DNA of 64,000 nt from Aliidiomarina haloalkalitolerans. GTDB lineage: Bacteria; Pseudomonadota; Gammaproteobacteria; Enterobacterales; Alteromonadaceae. The position numbers were made by a program, and so were the translations under genes. Numbering within the stretch: the stretch's first letter is position 1; every line of letters begins with the position of its first letter. The DNA is taken from assembly GCF_003987315.1 (NCBI RefSeq), contig NZ_PIPI01000002.1, forward strand, positions 231,977 to 295,976, read 5' to 3'. Below, in pieces: positions 35,729 to 43,747 of the stretch. The notes beneath the pieces are model-generated. The model saw nothing but the letters and a program-made list of their open reading frames with translations. It made no database searches and was not told the DNA's origin.

Positions 35729-37711
35729 TTAAGGCTGAACGTTTAGTTCATACCAAACAAAACCATCATCACCTCGGCGAACTTCTCGCAATCCGGGAAT
35801 TTTTTGTGCTTCTTCTGCGGCAAGTTCTGACCCGTTACCACGGAAGCGAACGGTTGCTCCTTCGGGCAATTTTAAAGACCAATTATCCGCCACTGCTACC
35901 GCAAGATTTCCATTATTTTCCAATGTCTTAGCTCTTGCGTAAGCAGCAATGACTTGGCGCACTTCTTCGCCTGTCGAGTAGACAATTGAACGACCATCAA
36001 GCCCAGGGAAGTTACCACCGCCACCCGCTCGATAGTTATTCACGGCCACTAAAAACTTACGTTCCAGATCAATTGGCTCGCCCTGATAACGCACGTCATG
36101 TACGCGACGGGATTGCGTATTTATTAATTTACCTTGATTTGAGTAACGCGGAGGTTGTGAAAGATCAAAGCGATAGGACAAGCCATCGATCACGTCGAAA
36201 TTGAAACTTGGGTAGCGGCTGAATAACTCCTGCGCTTCTGCTTCGTTTGCACGAATGGTACGGTATGCCAATGCCGACATTTCTAACCATTCAATGAGCT
36301 GGGCCCCTGTTAACTCGACCACTTGCAAGGTATTCGGATACACGTAGAGGTCGACGAGACTGCCCAAAGTGAATTCTCCTGCAGCGATCATGGTGTAATC
36401 GTCAGCACTTTGGAATCCATTGCGAAACGGCGCGGCTGCACTCAATAGCGGTAAGTCACTTGGCAATTCGCCCGTGGCTTGTAATCCTTCTGCAAACCAA
36501 CGTTGTGCATCATTGATCATCTGCACGGCTGAGCCTGGGCGGATGCGGCCAAACAAACTCGTGACTGCGGTTTCGAGTTCGCCCAAAGGCTCATTAAGCA
36601 TGGCCACTGTTGCCTCGTGTTCTGCGGCCATCATTGCTTCAAGTCGGGTGTCTTTTGCTTCGCTAATGGGGCGCACTTCGACCTGACTATTGATCACTGA
36701 CCACGCAGTACCATCGTATTCTAAATGGAAATCGATAATACCAAGGTAGTCACCCCAATAACCCGGAGATACAGCCGGTACGCCGCGGACGAAACCGCGT
36801 TCGTTGTCGACTTCAGGTAAATCATCATAGGCCGCTGAGCCCGGAAATAATTGATGCTGATGACCGAACATCAGCGCATCTAAGCCACTGACACCGGCAA
36901 GTTGGTAGGTTGCTTGTTCAGCGAATTCGGGGTACGTGTCGTACAGTCGTAAACCAGAGTGAGGGATAGCGACAACTAAATCGGCGCCCTGCGCACGCAT
37001 CTTCGGCACATAATATTCGGCGGCCGCCACCATATCGCGCACCCGCACTTGTCCCTCGAGGTGTTGTTGGTCCCAACGCATAATTTGCGGTGGCAAGAAG
37101 CCAATAAAACCGACATGAACAGGTACCAGGGTACCATCGTCAGCAACCAGTTCTTTGCGCACAATCACATAGGGTTCAACCAACGGATTATCCCAACCCT
37201 GAGATTGTTTCCCTGCATTTTCTGCCGAATCAGCCCAAAATACGTTGGCACTCACATAGGGAAAATCGGCGCCTGCGATTGTGCTCTCAAGGAATTCAAG
37301 GCCAAAGTTAAACTCATGGTTACCTAAGTTACCAACATCGTATTGTAAGTAGTTAAACGCCCGCATAATCGGATGGCGATACTGATCAACGTATGCGCTG
37401 CCTTGGGCAGCAACCCAGTCACCCAGTGCCGAGCCTTGAATTAAGTCACCGTTGTCGACCAAAAAATTATTCGGCTGTTCGGCGCGGGCGGCATGAATGA
37501 GCGCTGCTGTATGGGCTAAACCATAGCTTGCCGTTGGCTGCTGACGAAAATAATCATAGCCGACCATATAAGCATGCAAATCGGTTGTTTCCATGATTCG
37601 CACTTGCACTTGCGTACCCGCGGCAATCGGCTCAGCCGTTGGTGATTGACCACCACAAGCGGCTAATACTGCAGCGGCTAATGCCGCCAACATCACTTGA
37701 TACTTCTTCAT
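35729..37711 (-). CDS. cpdB: 2',3'-cyclic-nucleotide phosphodiesterase/3'-nucleotidase lipoprotein (CpdB-type)
   Basis: Exported nucleotide-scavenging enzyme of 660 residues. The signal ends in lipobox LAACGG with Cys19, so it is a lipoprotein, unlike soluble E. coli CpdB. The two-metal phosphoesterase domain shows TTDLHAYM, VDNGDLIQGS, LGNHEFNFG, AIPHSGL and GHQHQLF. The C-terminal 5'-nucleotidase domain has DYTMIAAGEF and NNYRAGGGGNFPG for base binding. It lies 14 bases downstream of rlmJ and may share its transcript. Confidence 0.9.
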   Translation of the reverse strand: MKKYQVMLAALAAAVLAACGGQSPTAEPIAAGTQVQVRIMETTDLHAYMVGYDYFRQQPTASYGLAHTAALIHAARAEQPNNFLVDNGDLIQGSALGDWVAAQGSAYVDQYRHPIMRAFNYLQYDVGNLGNHEFNFGLEFLESTIAGADFPYVSANVFWADSAENAGKQSQGWDNPLVEPYVIVRKELVADDGTLVPVHVGFIGFLPPQIMRWDQQHLEGQVRVRDMVAAAEYYVPKMRAQGADLVVAIPHSGLRLYDTYPEFAEQATYQLAGVSGLDALMFGHQHQLFPGSAAYDDLPEVDNERGFVRGVPAVSPGYWGDYLGIIDFHLEYDGTAWSVINSQVEVRPISEAKDTRLEAMMAAEHEATVAMLNEPLGELETAVTSLFGRIRPGSAVQMINDAQRWFAEGLQATGELPSDLPLLSAAAPFRNGFQSADDYTMIAAGEFTLGSLVDLYVYPNTLQVVELTGAQLIEWLEMSALAYRTIRANEAEAQELFSRYPSFNFDVIDGLSYRFDLSQPPRYSNQGKLINTQSRRVHDVRYQGEPIDLERKFLVAVNNYRAGGGGNFPGLDGRSIVYSTGEEVRQVIAAYARAKTLENNGNLAVAVADNWSLKLPEGATVRFRGNGSELAAEEAQKIPGLREVRRGDDGFVWYELNVQP

Positions 37712-37725
37712 ATTGCTGTCCGTTT

Positions 37726-38592
37726 TTAGTCGTTTTCTTTGCGTAACCAGGTTTGCTGAAGCTGCGCTGGTGCACCATAAATCGGTGCATAAGCCGGTAA
37801 CAAAGGCGCCAACAATGTTTCAATTTCGGCTTCAATTTGCCATGGCGGATTAATCACCAACATCCCTGACCCATACATGCCACGTTCGCCACTCATGGCT
37901 TTGTAATGGAATTCACTTTGCAATATCGGCTGTTGTAGTTCCGTCGCGAGTCGTTGCAAAAGCTCTTCGTGGCGCGCAGCAGGCAATAAGGGATACCAAA
38001 CTAATACGACAGCATGACGACAACGCTGCATGATTTTGCTTACGGTTGTTGCCACCGCAGCGTATTCGTCTTTATTTTCATACGCTGGGTCGATCAATGC
38101 CAACAGCCGCGGCGTTTTTGGTGGCAGCTGCTGCAAGATGCCCTGCAGGCCATCACCGTATATGACATAACCGGTTTGTCGAGACTCTTGTGCGGTTAAT
38201 AATTGATGCTCTTGCGGATGCAACTCAAATACCGTGTGGCGGTCTTGCTCGCGAGTTAAGTCTGCAACCAAAGCTGGAGAGCCAGGATAAAACTCAAGTG
38301 TGTTGTCATCGCCCTGATTGACTGCCGCCAATGCCGAGAAATAATGCTGCCACTGTGGTTGTGTCGCCAGATCATCCCTTAAGTTCAGAGCCAGTTGCAC
38401 GCCGTGCAAATATTCCCCAGTTTTTTGCGCTTGTGCATCGCGCAAATCGTACATGCCCTTGCCGGCATGGGTATCGAAATAATGAATGGCGCTCGACTTT
38501 TGCTGCATGCGCAAAATAGTCGCGAGCAAAATTAAATGTTTGTGTACATCGGCAGCATTGCCGGCATGGTAACCATGTTGATAACTCAGCAC
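37726..38592 (-). CDS. rlmJ: 23S rRNA (adenine2030-N6)-methyltransferase RlmJ
   Basis: SAM-dependent methyltransferase making m6A2030 in 23S rRNA. 288 residues, family length. The start MLSYQHGYHAGNAADVHKH is highly characteristic, followed by DTHAGKGMYDL (SAM site). The catalytic motif IV reads DPAYENKDEY where most homologues have DPPY; this Pro-to-Ala change is conservative but unusual for an N6-adenine enzyme. Confidence 0.93.
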   Translation of the reverse strand: MLSYQHGYHAGNAADVHKHLILLATILRMQQKSSAIHYFDTHAGKGMYDLRDAQAQKTGEYLHGVQLALNLRDDLATQPQWQHYFSALAAVNQGDDNTLEFYPGSPALVADLTREQDRHTVFELHPQEHQLLTAQESRQTGYVIYGDGLQGILQQLPPKTPRLLALIDPAYENKDEYAAVATTVSKIMQRCRHAVVLVWYPLLPAARHEELLQRLATELQQPILQSEFHYKAMSGERGMYGSGMLVINPPWQIEAEIETLLAPLLPAYAPIYGAPAQLQQTWLRKEND

Positions 38593-38701
38593 GTGAGCTC
38601 CTTGTAACTCTCTGTCTGCCGCATAGATTAACCTGAAAGCGCTTTATTGTCGTGCTTGTCTGCGCTATAACCATAGCTAATCTCACTGTTGGATTGATTC
38701 T

Positions 38702-40633
38702 ATGGCATTTATGGAAAAGGCACTGGTCGTGTATCCCGCTGACCAGTTTGCACTGCTTGAAAAAATTCATACCTTTGCGTTGACACATAATATCAAATTG
38801 ATCGACGTGCCTCTCGACGAATTTTTGGCCACGCCGGGCATGTTTAGCGATCAAGCTGACCATGTCGTCGCCTTGGTGACCGACCAAACGGCCCACCAGT
38901 TTATCGATATTGCGAAAACCTTGAACTTGTCACTCGGTTTTGTGCCTTTGATTCAAGGCGGGCCGTTGGCAACCTGGTTTAGCTTGCCGAAAGACACCGA
39001 AGCAGCGATTCGCCTAGCGCTCGAAGACGACCCGGAAGCCATCGACATTTTACGTTGCAACAACGAAGTTGTGCTGGGCTCGGTGACCATTGGTAATACA
39101 CCGTTCGTCAACCAGCGCAGCAGCACTTGGCTGCAACGCGAACAGTCGCCTTGGCGTTATGCCATGTATTGGCTTGCGCTGCTGTGGCGAAGTATCCGTA
39201 ACCTATTCACGATTAGCGTATTCCCGGTCACCATAACGACTGAGAAAAAAGAATTACACACCGCTATTTCCGGCATGGTCGCGATTGAAAATGACATCTA
39301 CTCGGCAGCCGCGCGGCTACTCGACACCACCATTTCAGTACAAGATAATCGGGTTTCTTGTGTTGCCATCGCACCAAAGTCGGTTGTGCAGTACCTGGAA
39401 TTTCTGTTCGGCTCGCTTTTGCGGCGCAAGAATCAACGTAAATTACCGAGCTGCATTGGCTATATCAAAACCAAGCGGCTGACATTAACCACACCGAAGC
39501 CTGTCCGAGTTGTTTTAGACGGTCGTTTGCGCAAAACCGACACCGTCGAACTGGAAATGTACCCGCGTGCTGTGCGCATTAATATGAGCGATGAGTATCA
39601 TGATTTTCATGAGCCCATCGACGATAACAAAGACACCATGCGCACTGATAATTTGCCGCATAACGAAGAACGAATCTCCATGATCACGCGGCATTTGCCT
39701 TTGTTTACGCATGCTCTTGAAGAAGACTTTCGCGAACTCTTTTTGCAGGTTCGAGACAGTGCGGTTGCACATCCTCACTACATTGCGTTAATGATTCTCA
39801 GCTCGGTGGTTGCCACACTCGGTTTGTTCTTAAGTAGCACAGCCGTGATCATCGGCGCCATGGTTCTTGCTCCGCTCATGGCCCCTATTGTTGCAGTCGC
39901 TATGGGACTGCTCCGAAGTGACCGCTCACTTACTACGCAAGCATTGCAAACCATTGGCATTGGCGTGGTGCTTGGGCTACTGGTTTCAGCGTCGCTGGCC
40001 ATGCTCGTGCCCGTGAAAGAAATCACCCCAGAAATTGCTGGGCGCTTGCAACCGACCTTGCTCGACCTCGGTGTTGCAATCGCTTGTGGTATCGCCGGTG
40101 CATATGCCTATGCTCGCGCTAGCGTCATGCGTAGCCTACCCGGTGTTGCCATTGCCGTTGCTCTCGTACCGCCACTCTGTGTTGCGGGTATCGGTTTAGG
40201 CTGGGGCAGTATCAGTATGATTTGGGGTGCAGGACTGCTGCTTGCGACCAACCTCGTCGGCATTGCCGGTGCCGCCGCATTAACCTTCTTAGTGCTCGGC
40301 TATGCGCCAGTAAAACGCGCACGCAAAGGCTTAATCGTGACATTAGTGTCGGTTGGCATTATCACCATTCCATTGGCATTTGCTTTTTCGTCTATTTATC
40401 AAAACTATCGGATTGAGCGCGACATTAGCTCTTTCGAGTTTGTTTACCAAAATCAACGCATCGAATTCACCAATATAGAAGTCAATGCTCGTCGTCATGC
40501 AATTTACCTGCGCGCCGACACCATTGGCAGCCAGCCACTCGACGAAGCGTCCATGCGCGAACTTAAAGCCGAGCTCGAAACCCGCTGGGGCCGCAGCGTC
40601 ATCCTCGAAGTCGGCTTCCGCTACCGCCTCTAA
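38702..40633 (+). CDS. DUF389 membrane protein fused to a diacylglycerol-kinase-like domain
   Basis: A 643-residue fusion. The N-terminal ~300 residues resemble the DAG/lipid kinase fold: LGFVPLIQGGPLATWFSLP and A..L....EAIDILRCNN match the region after GGDGT, and VRVVLDGRLRKTDT..EMYPRAVRI matches the lid, but the GGDGT nucleotide motif itself reads ALVTDQTA, so kinase activity is doubtful. The C-terminal part (~365-580) is a DUF389/TIGR00341 domain with 6-7 helices and a conserved GAMVLAPLMAPI loop, then a soluble tail. Substrate and role unknown. It starts 109 bases from divergent rlmJ. Confidence 0.78.
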   Translation: MAFMEKALVVYPADQFALLEKIHTFALTHNIKLIDVPLDEFLATPGMFSDQADHVVALVTDQTAHQFIDIAKTLNLSLGFVPLIQGGPLATWFSLPKDTEAAIRLALEDDPEAIDILRCNNEVVLGSVTIGNTPFVNQRSSTWLQREQSPWRYAMYWLALLWRSIRNLFTISVFPVTITTEKKELHTAISGMVAIENDIYSAAARLLDTTISVQDNRVSCVAIAPKSVVQYLEFLFGSLLRRKNQRKLPSCIGYIKTKRLTLTTPKPVRVVLDGRLRKTDTVELEMYPRAVRINMSDEYHDFHEPIDDNKDTMRTDNLPHNEERISMITRHLPLFTHALEEDFRELFLQVRDSAVAHPHYIALMILSSVVATLGLFLSSTAVIIGAMVLAPLMAPIVAVAMGLLRSDRSLTTQALQTIGIGVVLGLLVSASLAMLVPVKEITPEIAGRLQPTLLDLGVAIACGIAGAYAYARASVMRSLPGVAIAVALVPPLCVAGIGLGWGSISMIWGAGLLLATNLVGIAGAAALTFLVLGYAPVKRARKGLIVTLVSVGIITIPLAFAFSSIYQNYRIERDISSFEFVYQNQRIEFTNIEVNARRHAIYLRADTIGSQPLDEASMRELKAELETRWGRSVILEVGFRYRL

Positions 40634-40657
40634 TTCCTCATTGTGCGCGCCCGGCAG

Positions 40658-40692
40658 GGACCGTAGCTGGAATGGCATTCCGGCTACGGTCC
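40658..40692. repeat. Palindromic dispersed repeat, copy 2
   Basis: 17-bp arms GGACCGTAGCTGGAATG and CATTCCGGCTACGGTCC around one G, one mismatch. Same core as the palindrome at 32897. Outer flanks CATTGTG (40639-40645) and CACAATG (40692-40698) form a second, separated dyad. It lies between two plus-strand genes. Confidence 0.9.
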
Positions 40693-40732
40693 ACAATGTG
40701 ATAGGCTAGCGGAAAAGAAAAAGGATAATGTC

Positions 40733-42367
40733 ATGCTACGATTCAAAACGATTTCGATATTAATCGCGGGTGTATTAGTCGCGAGCACTCAAGCTGCATG
40801 TGCAAGCCCAGCTGCAAGCTCTGCAGCCAGCACAACGCCAGCAACTGCCATTTCTGCACAAGTTACTCAGGCTAGTGCTAGTACTGACGCTTTGGCAGGG
40901 TTAAACGAACAAATTGAACAAGGCCGGCAAGATTGGGGTGTGCCCGGTATGGCCGTCGCCATTGTTCATCGCGATCAAGTGATTCATGCTGAAGGTTATG
41001 GTGTGTTACGCCAGAGCGAAGCCGCTGCCGTGAATGCGGACACTCTTTTTGGTGTGGCCTCGACCACCAAAGCCATGACCGCCGCAGCGCTGGCAATGTT
41101 AGTCGACGAAGGAAAACTCGACTGGGACGATAAAGTCATTGATTACTTACCATGGTTCCAACTCGCGGACCCATGGGTTACCCGCGAAGTCACCATTCGT
41201 GATTTGCTAACTCACCGGGTCGGCGTCGGTCGCATGACCGGTAATCGCTTGCAGTTCATGCCAACCGCTGACCGCAGAACCGTGATTGAAGCCATGCGCC
41301 ACCACGAATTCGAAGCGCCATTTCGTTCACGCTATGTCTACAGCAACGTCATGTACTCAGTCGCAGGTGAAGTCGTTGCCGCTATTAGTGGCATGAGTTG
41401 GGACGAGTTCATGGCTGAGCGTTTGTTTAAACCGTTAAACATGCAACGCTCAAACACCTCAATTACCCAATTTGCTGCGAACGACGCCAATATCGCCTGG
41501 CCACACCAATGGATAGACGGCGAATTAGTCGAAATTCAACGTCGCAATTTTGACAATGTTGGCGCTTCTGCGTCGGTGAATACCAGCGTCAATGACATGG
41601 CGCAGTGGATTCGCTTGCAACTTGGCGAGCCCGGGGTTTATCAGGGCCAACGCTTACTGAGTGAAGCAGTGATGCGCGAAATGCACCATCCGCAAATTGC
41701 GACCGGACGCGGTGACCGCAGCGAACCCATTCGTGCCTATGGTTTAGGCTGGACGCTCGATAACTATCGGGGCTTACAACGCAGCCAACACGGTGGTGCA
41801 ACTGACGGCTTCAATACCAACCTCGTACTTGTACCGGAACTTGATCTCGGTATCGTGGTGGTAACAAATACATTCTCAAGTTACCAAGTTGCCGTCGCCA
41901 ACGACATTATCGACCGCATTGCTGGCCTTGAACGGCGCGACTGGTCGGCCGACATGCTAGCTCGCTACCAACGTAGTTATGACGCGGCCATGGCAGAACG
42001 CGAAGCCATTCACGCCGCTCGCCAAACCGGCACAAAGCCAAGCCTTAGTCACGAACAACTACTTGGCCGCTATCACGATGCACAGTATGGCGAGGTAGAA
42101 GTTTTCGCTACCGAGAATGGTGGCTTGGCGCTACATTTTTGGGACGATGGTGTATCGATTCTCGACCTTGAGCACTGGCATCATGACACCTGGCGGGCGT
42201 CTTATCGCAATCGTGCACAACGGGAAAAGTTCGTACATTTCACCCGTGATCGTGACGGCAATGCAGCAACTCTCGAAGTGACTTGGACATTACGCCCGGT
42301 GCTCACTCAAGTTGGCATTTACCCGACAAACTATTATCGCAATACCAGCTTTCAGCGAGTGAACTAA
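40733..42367 (+). CDS. Exported serine hydrolase, beta-lactamase class C-like
   Basis: Penicillin-binding-protein-fold hydrolase of 544 residues. A signal peptide (~1-22, ending STQAACA) precedes an Ala/Ser/Thr-rich linker. The catalytic SxxK is in GVASTTKAMTA and the YxN Tyr in YVYSNVMYS. The third motif is HGGATDGF in place of KTG. The last ~110 residues resemble the DUF3471 tail of this group. Such proteins act as esterases, peptidases or cell wall enzymes; resistance to beta-lactams should not be assumed. Confidence 0.87.
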   Translation: MLRFKTISILIAGVLVASTQAACASPAASSAASTTPATAISAQVTQASASTDALAGLNEQIEQGRQDWGVPGMAVAIVHRDQVIHAEGYGVLRQSEAAAVNADTLFGVASTTKAMTAAALAMLVDEGKLDWDDKVIDYLPWFQLADPWVTREVTIRDLLTHRVGVGRMTGNRLQFMPTADRRTVIEAMRHHEFEAPFRSRYVYSNVMYSVAGEVVAAISGMSWDEFMAERLFKPLNMQRSNTSITQFAANDANIAWPHQWIDGELVEIQRRNFDNVGASASVNTSVNDMAQWIRLQLGEPGVYQGQRLLSEAVMREMHHPQIATGRGDRSEPIRAYGLGWTLDNYRGLQRSQHGGATDGFNTNLVLVPELDLGIVVVTNTFSSYQVAVANDIIDRIAGLERRDWSADMLARYQRSYDAAMAEREAIHAARQTGTKPSLSHEQLLGRYHDAQYGEVEVFATENGGLALHFWDDGVSILDLEHWHHDTWRASYRNRAQREKFVHFTRDRDGNAATLEVTWTLRPVLTQVGIYPTNYYRNTSFQRVN

Positions 42368-42405
42368 AACGCCAAGCTGAGTAAACGATAGTTAGCCCGA
42401 TCAAG

Positions 42406-42434
42406 AAAGCGCCTTACCGGCGCTTTTCTTTTTG
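42406..42434. terminator. Terminator between serine hydrolase and fliA
   Basis: 8-bp stem AAAGCGCC/GGCGCTTT with loop TTACC, followed on the plus strand by TTCTTTTT. It serves the serine hydrolase and may also end the convergent flagellar operon. Confidence 0.82.
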
Positions 42435-42457
42435 CTCAAATCTTTGCTATGTACAAA

Positions 42458-43165
42458 TTACAGGTCGTCCGCTAAAACCACCGCACGAATGCGCTTAATC
42501 GCCTGCGAATGTAATTGCGACACCCGCGACTCACTGACGTCGAGAACCGCACCAATCTCTTTCAGGTTTAATTCTTCTTGGTAATACAAAGCCATGACCA
42601 GCTTTTCTTTTTCTGGCAAGGCGCCAATCGCTTTCGCCACTAGGGCTTTACGCTCGCCACTAAACAGTGCATCGGCCGGCGACCATTGCTCGTCATCGCC
42701 GGCATGCGGTTCGTCTTGTTCGGTCACAACGTCGTCGTAGGACAGCACCAAACCATTATTGGTATCGAGTAGAACCTTGCGGTAGTCCTCAAGCTCCATG
42801 CTAAGCGCACCAGCGATCTCTCGCTCTTCCGGCGGTCGACCAAGCTGCTGCTGCAATTTGTGTACGGCGGCTTCCACCTCACGTGCGGTGCGCCGGACAC
42901 TGCGCGGCAACCAATCGCGCGAACGCAATTCGTCAATCATCGCACCGCGAATCCGTTGGTGGGCAAACGTCGAAAACGCGACGCCGGCCTGCGGGTCGAA
43001 GCGCCCTAAAGCATCGAGCAAACCCTCTAGGCCCGCTTGAATCAAATCATCAATATCAACGCCCGCAGGCAAGCGCACCTGCAGCGACAGCGCTTGCCGC
43101 CGAACAGTCGGGTAATATTGTCGAACCACTGATTCGCGATTCAATTTTCCTTGAGCCGTATACAT
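42458..43165 (-). CDS. fliA: Flagellar sigma factor FliA (sigma-28)
   Basis: Sigma-28 for late flagellar genes; 235 residues. Region 2 is visible as DLIQAGLEGLLDALGRFDP and FSTFAHQRIRGAMIDELR, region 3 as LGRPPEEREIAGAL, and region 4 as LNLKEIGAVLDVSESRVSQLHSQAIKRI. It is the last gene of flhB-flhA-flhF-flhG-like-fliA. Three matching promoters are in the window (fliD, PilZ/HD-GYP gene, fliC). Confidence 0.96.
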   Translation of the reverse strand: MYTAQGKLNRESVVRQYYPTVRRQALSLQVRLPAGVDIDDLIQAGLEGLLDALGRFDPQAGVAFSTFAHQRIRGAMIDELRSRDWLPRSVRRTAREVEAAVHKLQQQLGRPPEEREIAGALSMELEDYRKVLLDTNNGLVLSYDDVVTEQDEPHAGDDEQWSPADALFSGERKALVAKAIGALPEKEKLVMALYYQEELNLKEIGAVLDVSESRVSQLHSQAIKRIRAVVLADDL

Positions 43166-43195
43166 GCCTACCTAGAATGCTCCTGACTCGTTAAG

Positions 43196-43747
43196 TTAGG
43201 ATTCATTGACTGTCGATGCCATGTCATGCGGCACCTGCACTCGAATTAATTGGGTACCAAAAAATCGTTCCGCAACGCCTTCTACGTTAGTGATCAAGCC
43301 GCGACTTGACGCAATTGGCGGATGCATGAGCAATACACGCTTTGGTGCTCCAGCTTGTTGTAACGTTTTTAACCCATAATAAGCGCGTTGAAAACCATTG
43401 ATGTCCGGTTCAACCCACAAAACCCAACGCTGACACTCAGCCGCGAGTTGCTGCAACGGTTGGCGTGCCATTTCGGCCACCACGATGTCCCATTGCTGCG
43501 GGTCACCGACCCACTGCTTACCGGCAGCGGCGTAGCGCTCGAGCTGCTCAACAACACATTGCGAGTTTTCATAACTAGCACTCGGCAAACCAACCACCAC
43601 TAGCGTCTGCTTGGTCCCTATACTTTTGCCTTCACCCGCCGCTGATGCGACATCTGCTGTCGCAGGCTCGGTTGTTTCACGACGTTTCTGCTTCCCGGCC
43701 CACTGCCGCAATCCTGCTGCTTGATCATCGCCTACTGCTGCGTTCAC
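43196..43747 (-). CDS. flhG: Degenerate FlhG (FleN/MinD-type) homologue lacking the P-loop
   Basis: Sits at the flhG position, overlapping flhF by 4 bases. FlhG is normally a ~290-residue MinD-like ATPase that limits flagellar number. Here, 183 residues: the N-terminal helix DDQAAGLRQ (7-15) matches the FlhF-stimulating DQAxGLR element, but the segment where GKGGVGKT should lie reads VVGLPSASYENSQC, with no Walker A, and the Asp-rich Walker A' and switch motifs are also gone. Later pieces (WVLWVEPDINGFQRAYYGLKTLQ, RFFGTQLIRVQVPHD) follow the FlhG fold order. I infer a regulator that still touches FlhF but cannot cycle on ATP; identity rests on position and partial pattern. Confidence 0.65.
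   Translation of the reverse strand: MNAAVGDDQAAGLRQWAGKQKRRETTEPATADVASAAGEGKSIGTKQTLVVVGLPSASYENSQCVVEQLERYAAAGKQWVGDPQQWDIVVAEMARQPLQQLAAECQRWVLWVEPDINGFQRAYYGLKTLQQAGAPKRVLLMHPPIASSRGLITNVEGVAERFFGTQLIRVQVPHDMASTVNES

Noticed and set aside
40733..42367. Naming the serine hydrolase a beta-lactamase resistance gene
   Set aside because: The KTG motif is replaced by HGG and the family is broad; resistance cannot be inferred.
43196..43747. Calling this an ordinary full FlhG/FleN ATPase
   Set aside because: No P-loop or Walker A' is present, and the length is about 110 residues short.
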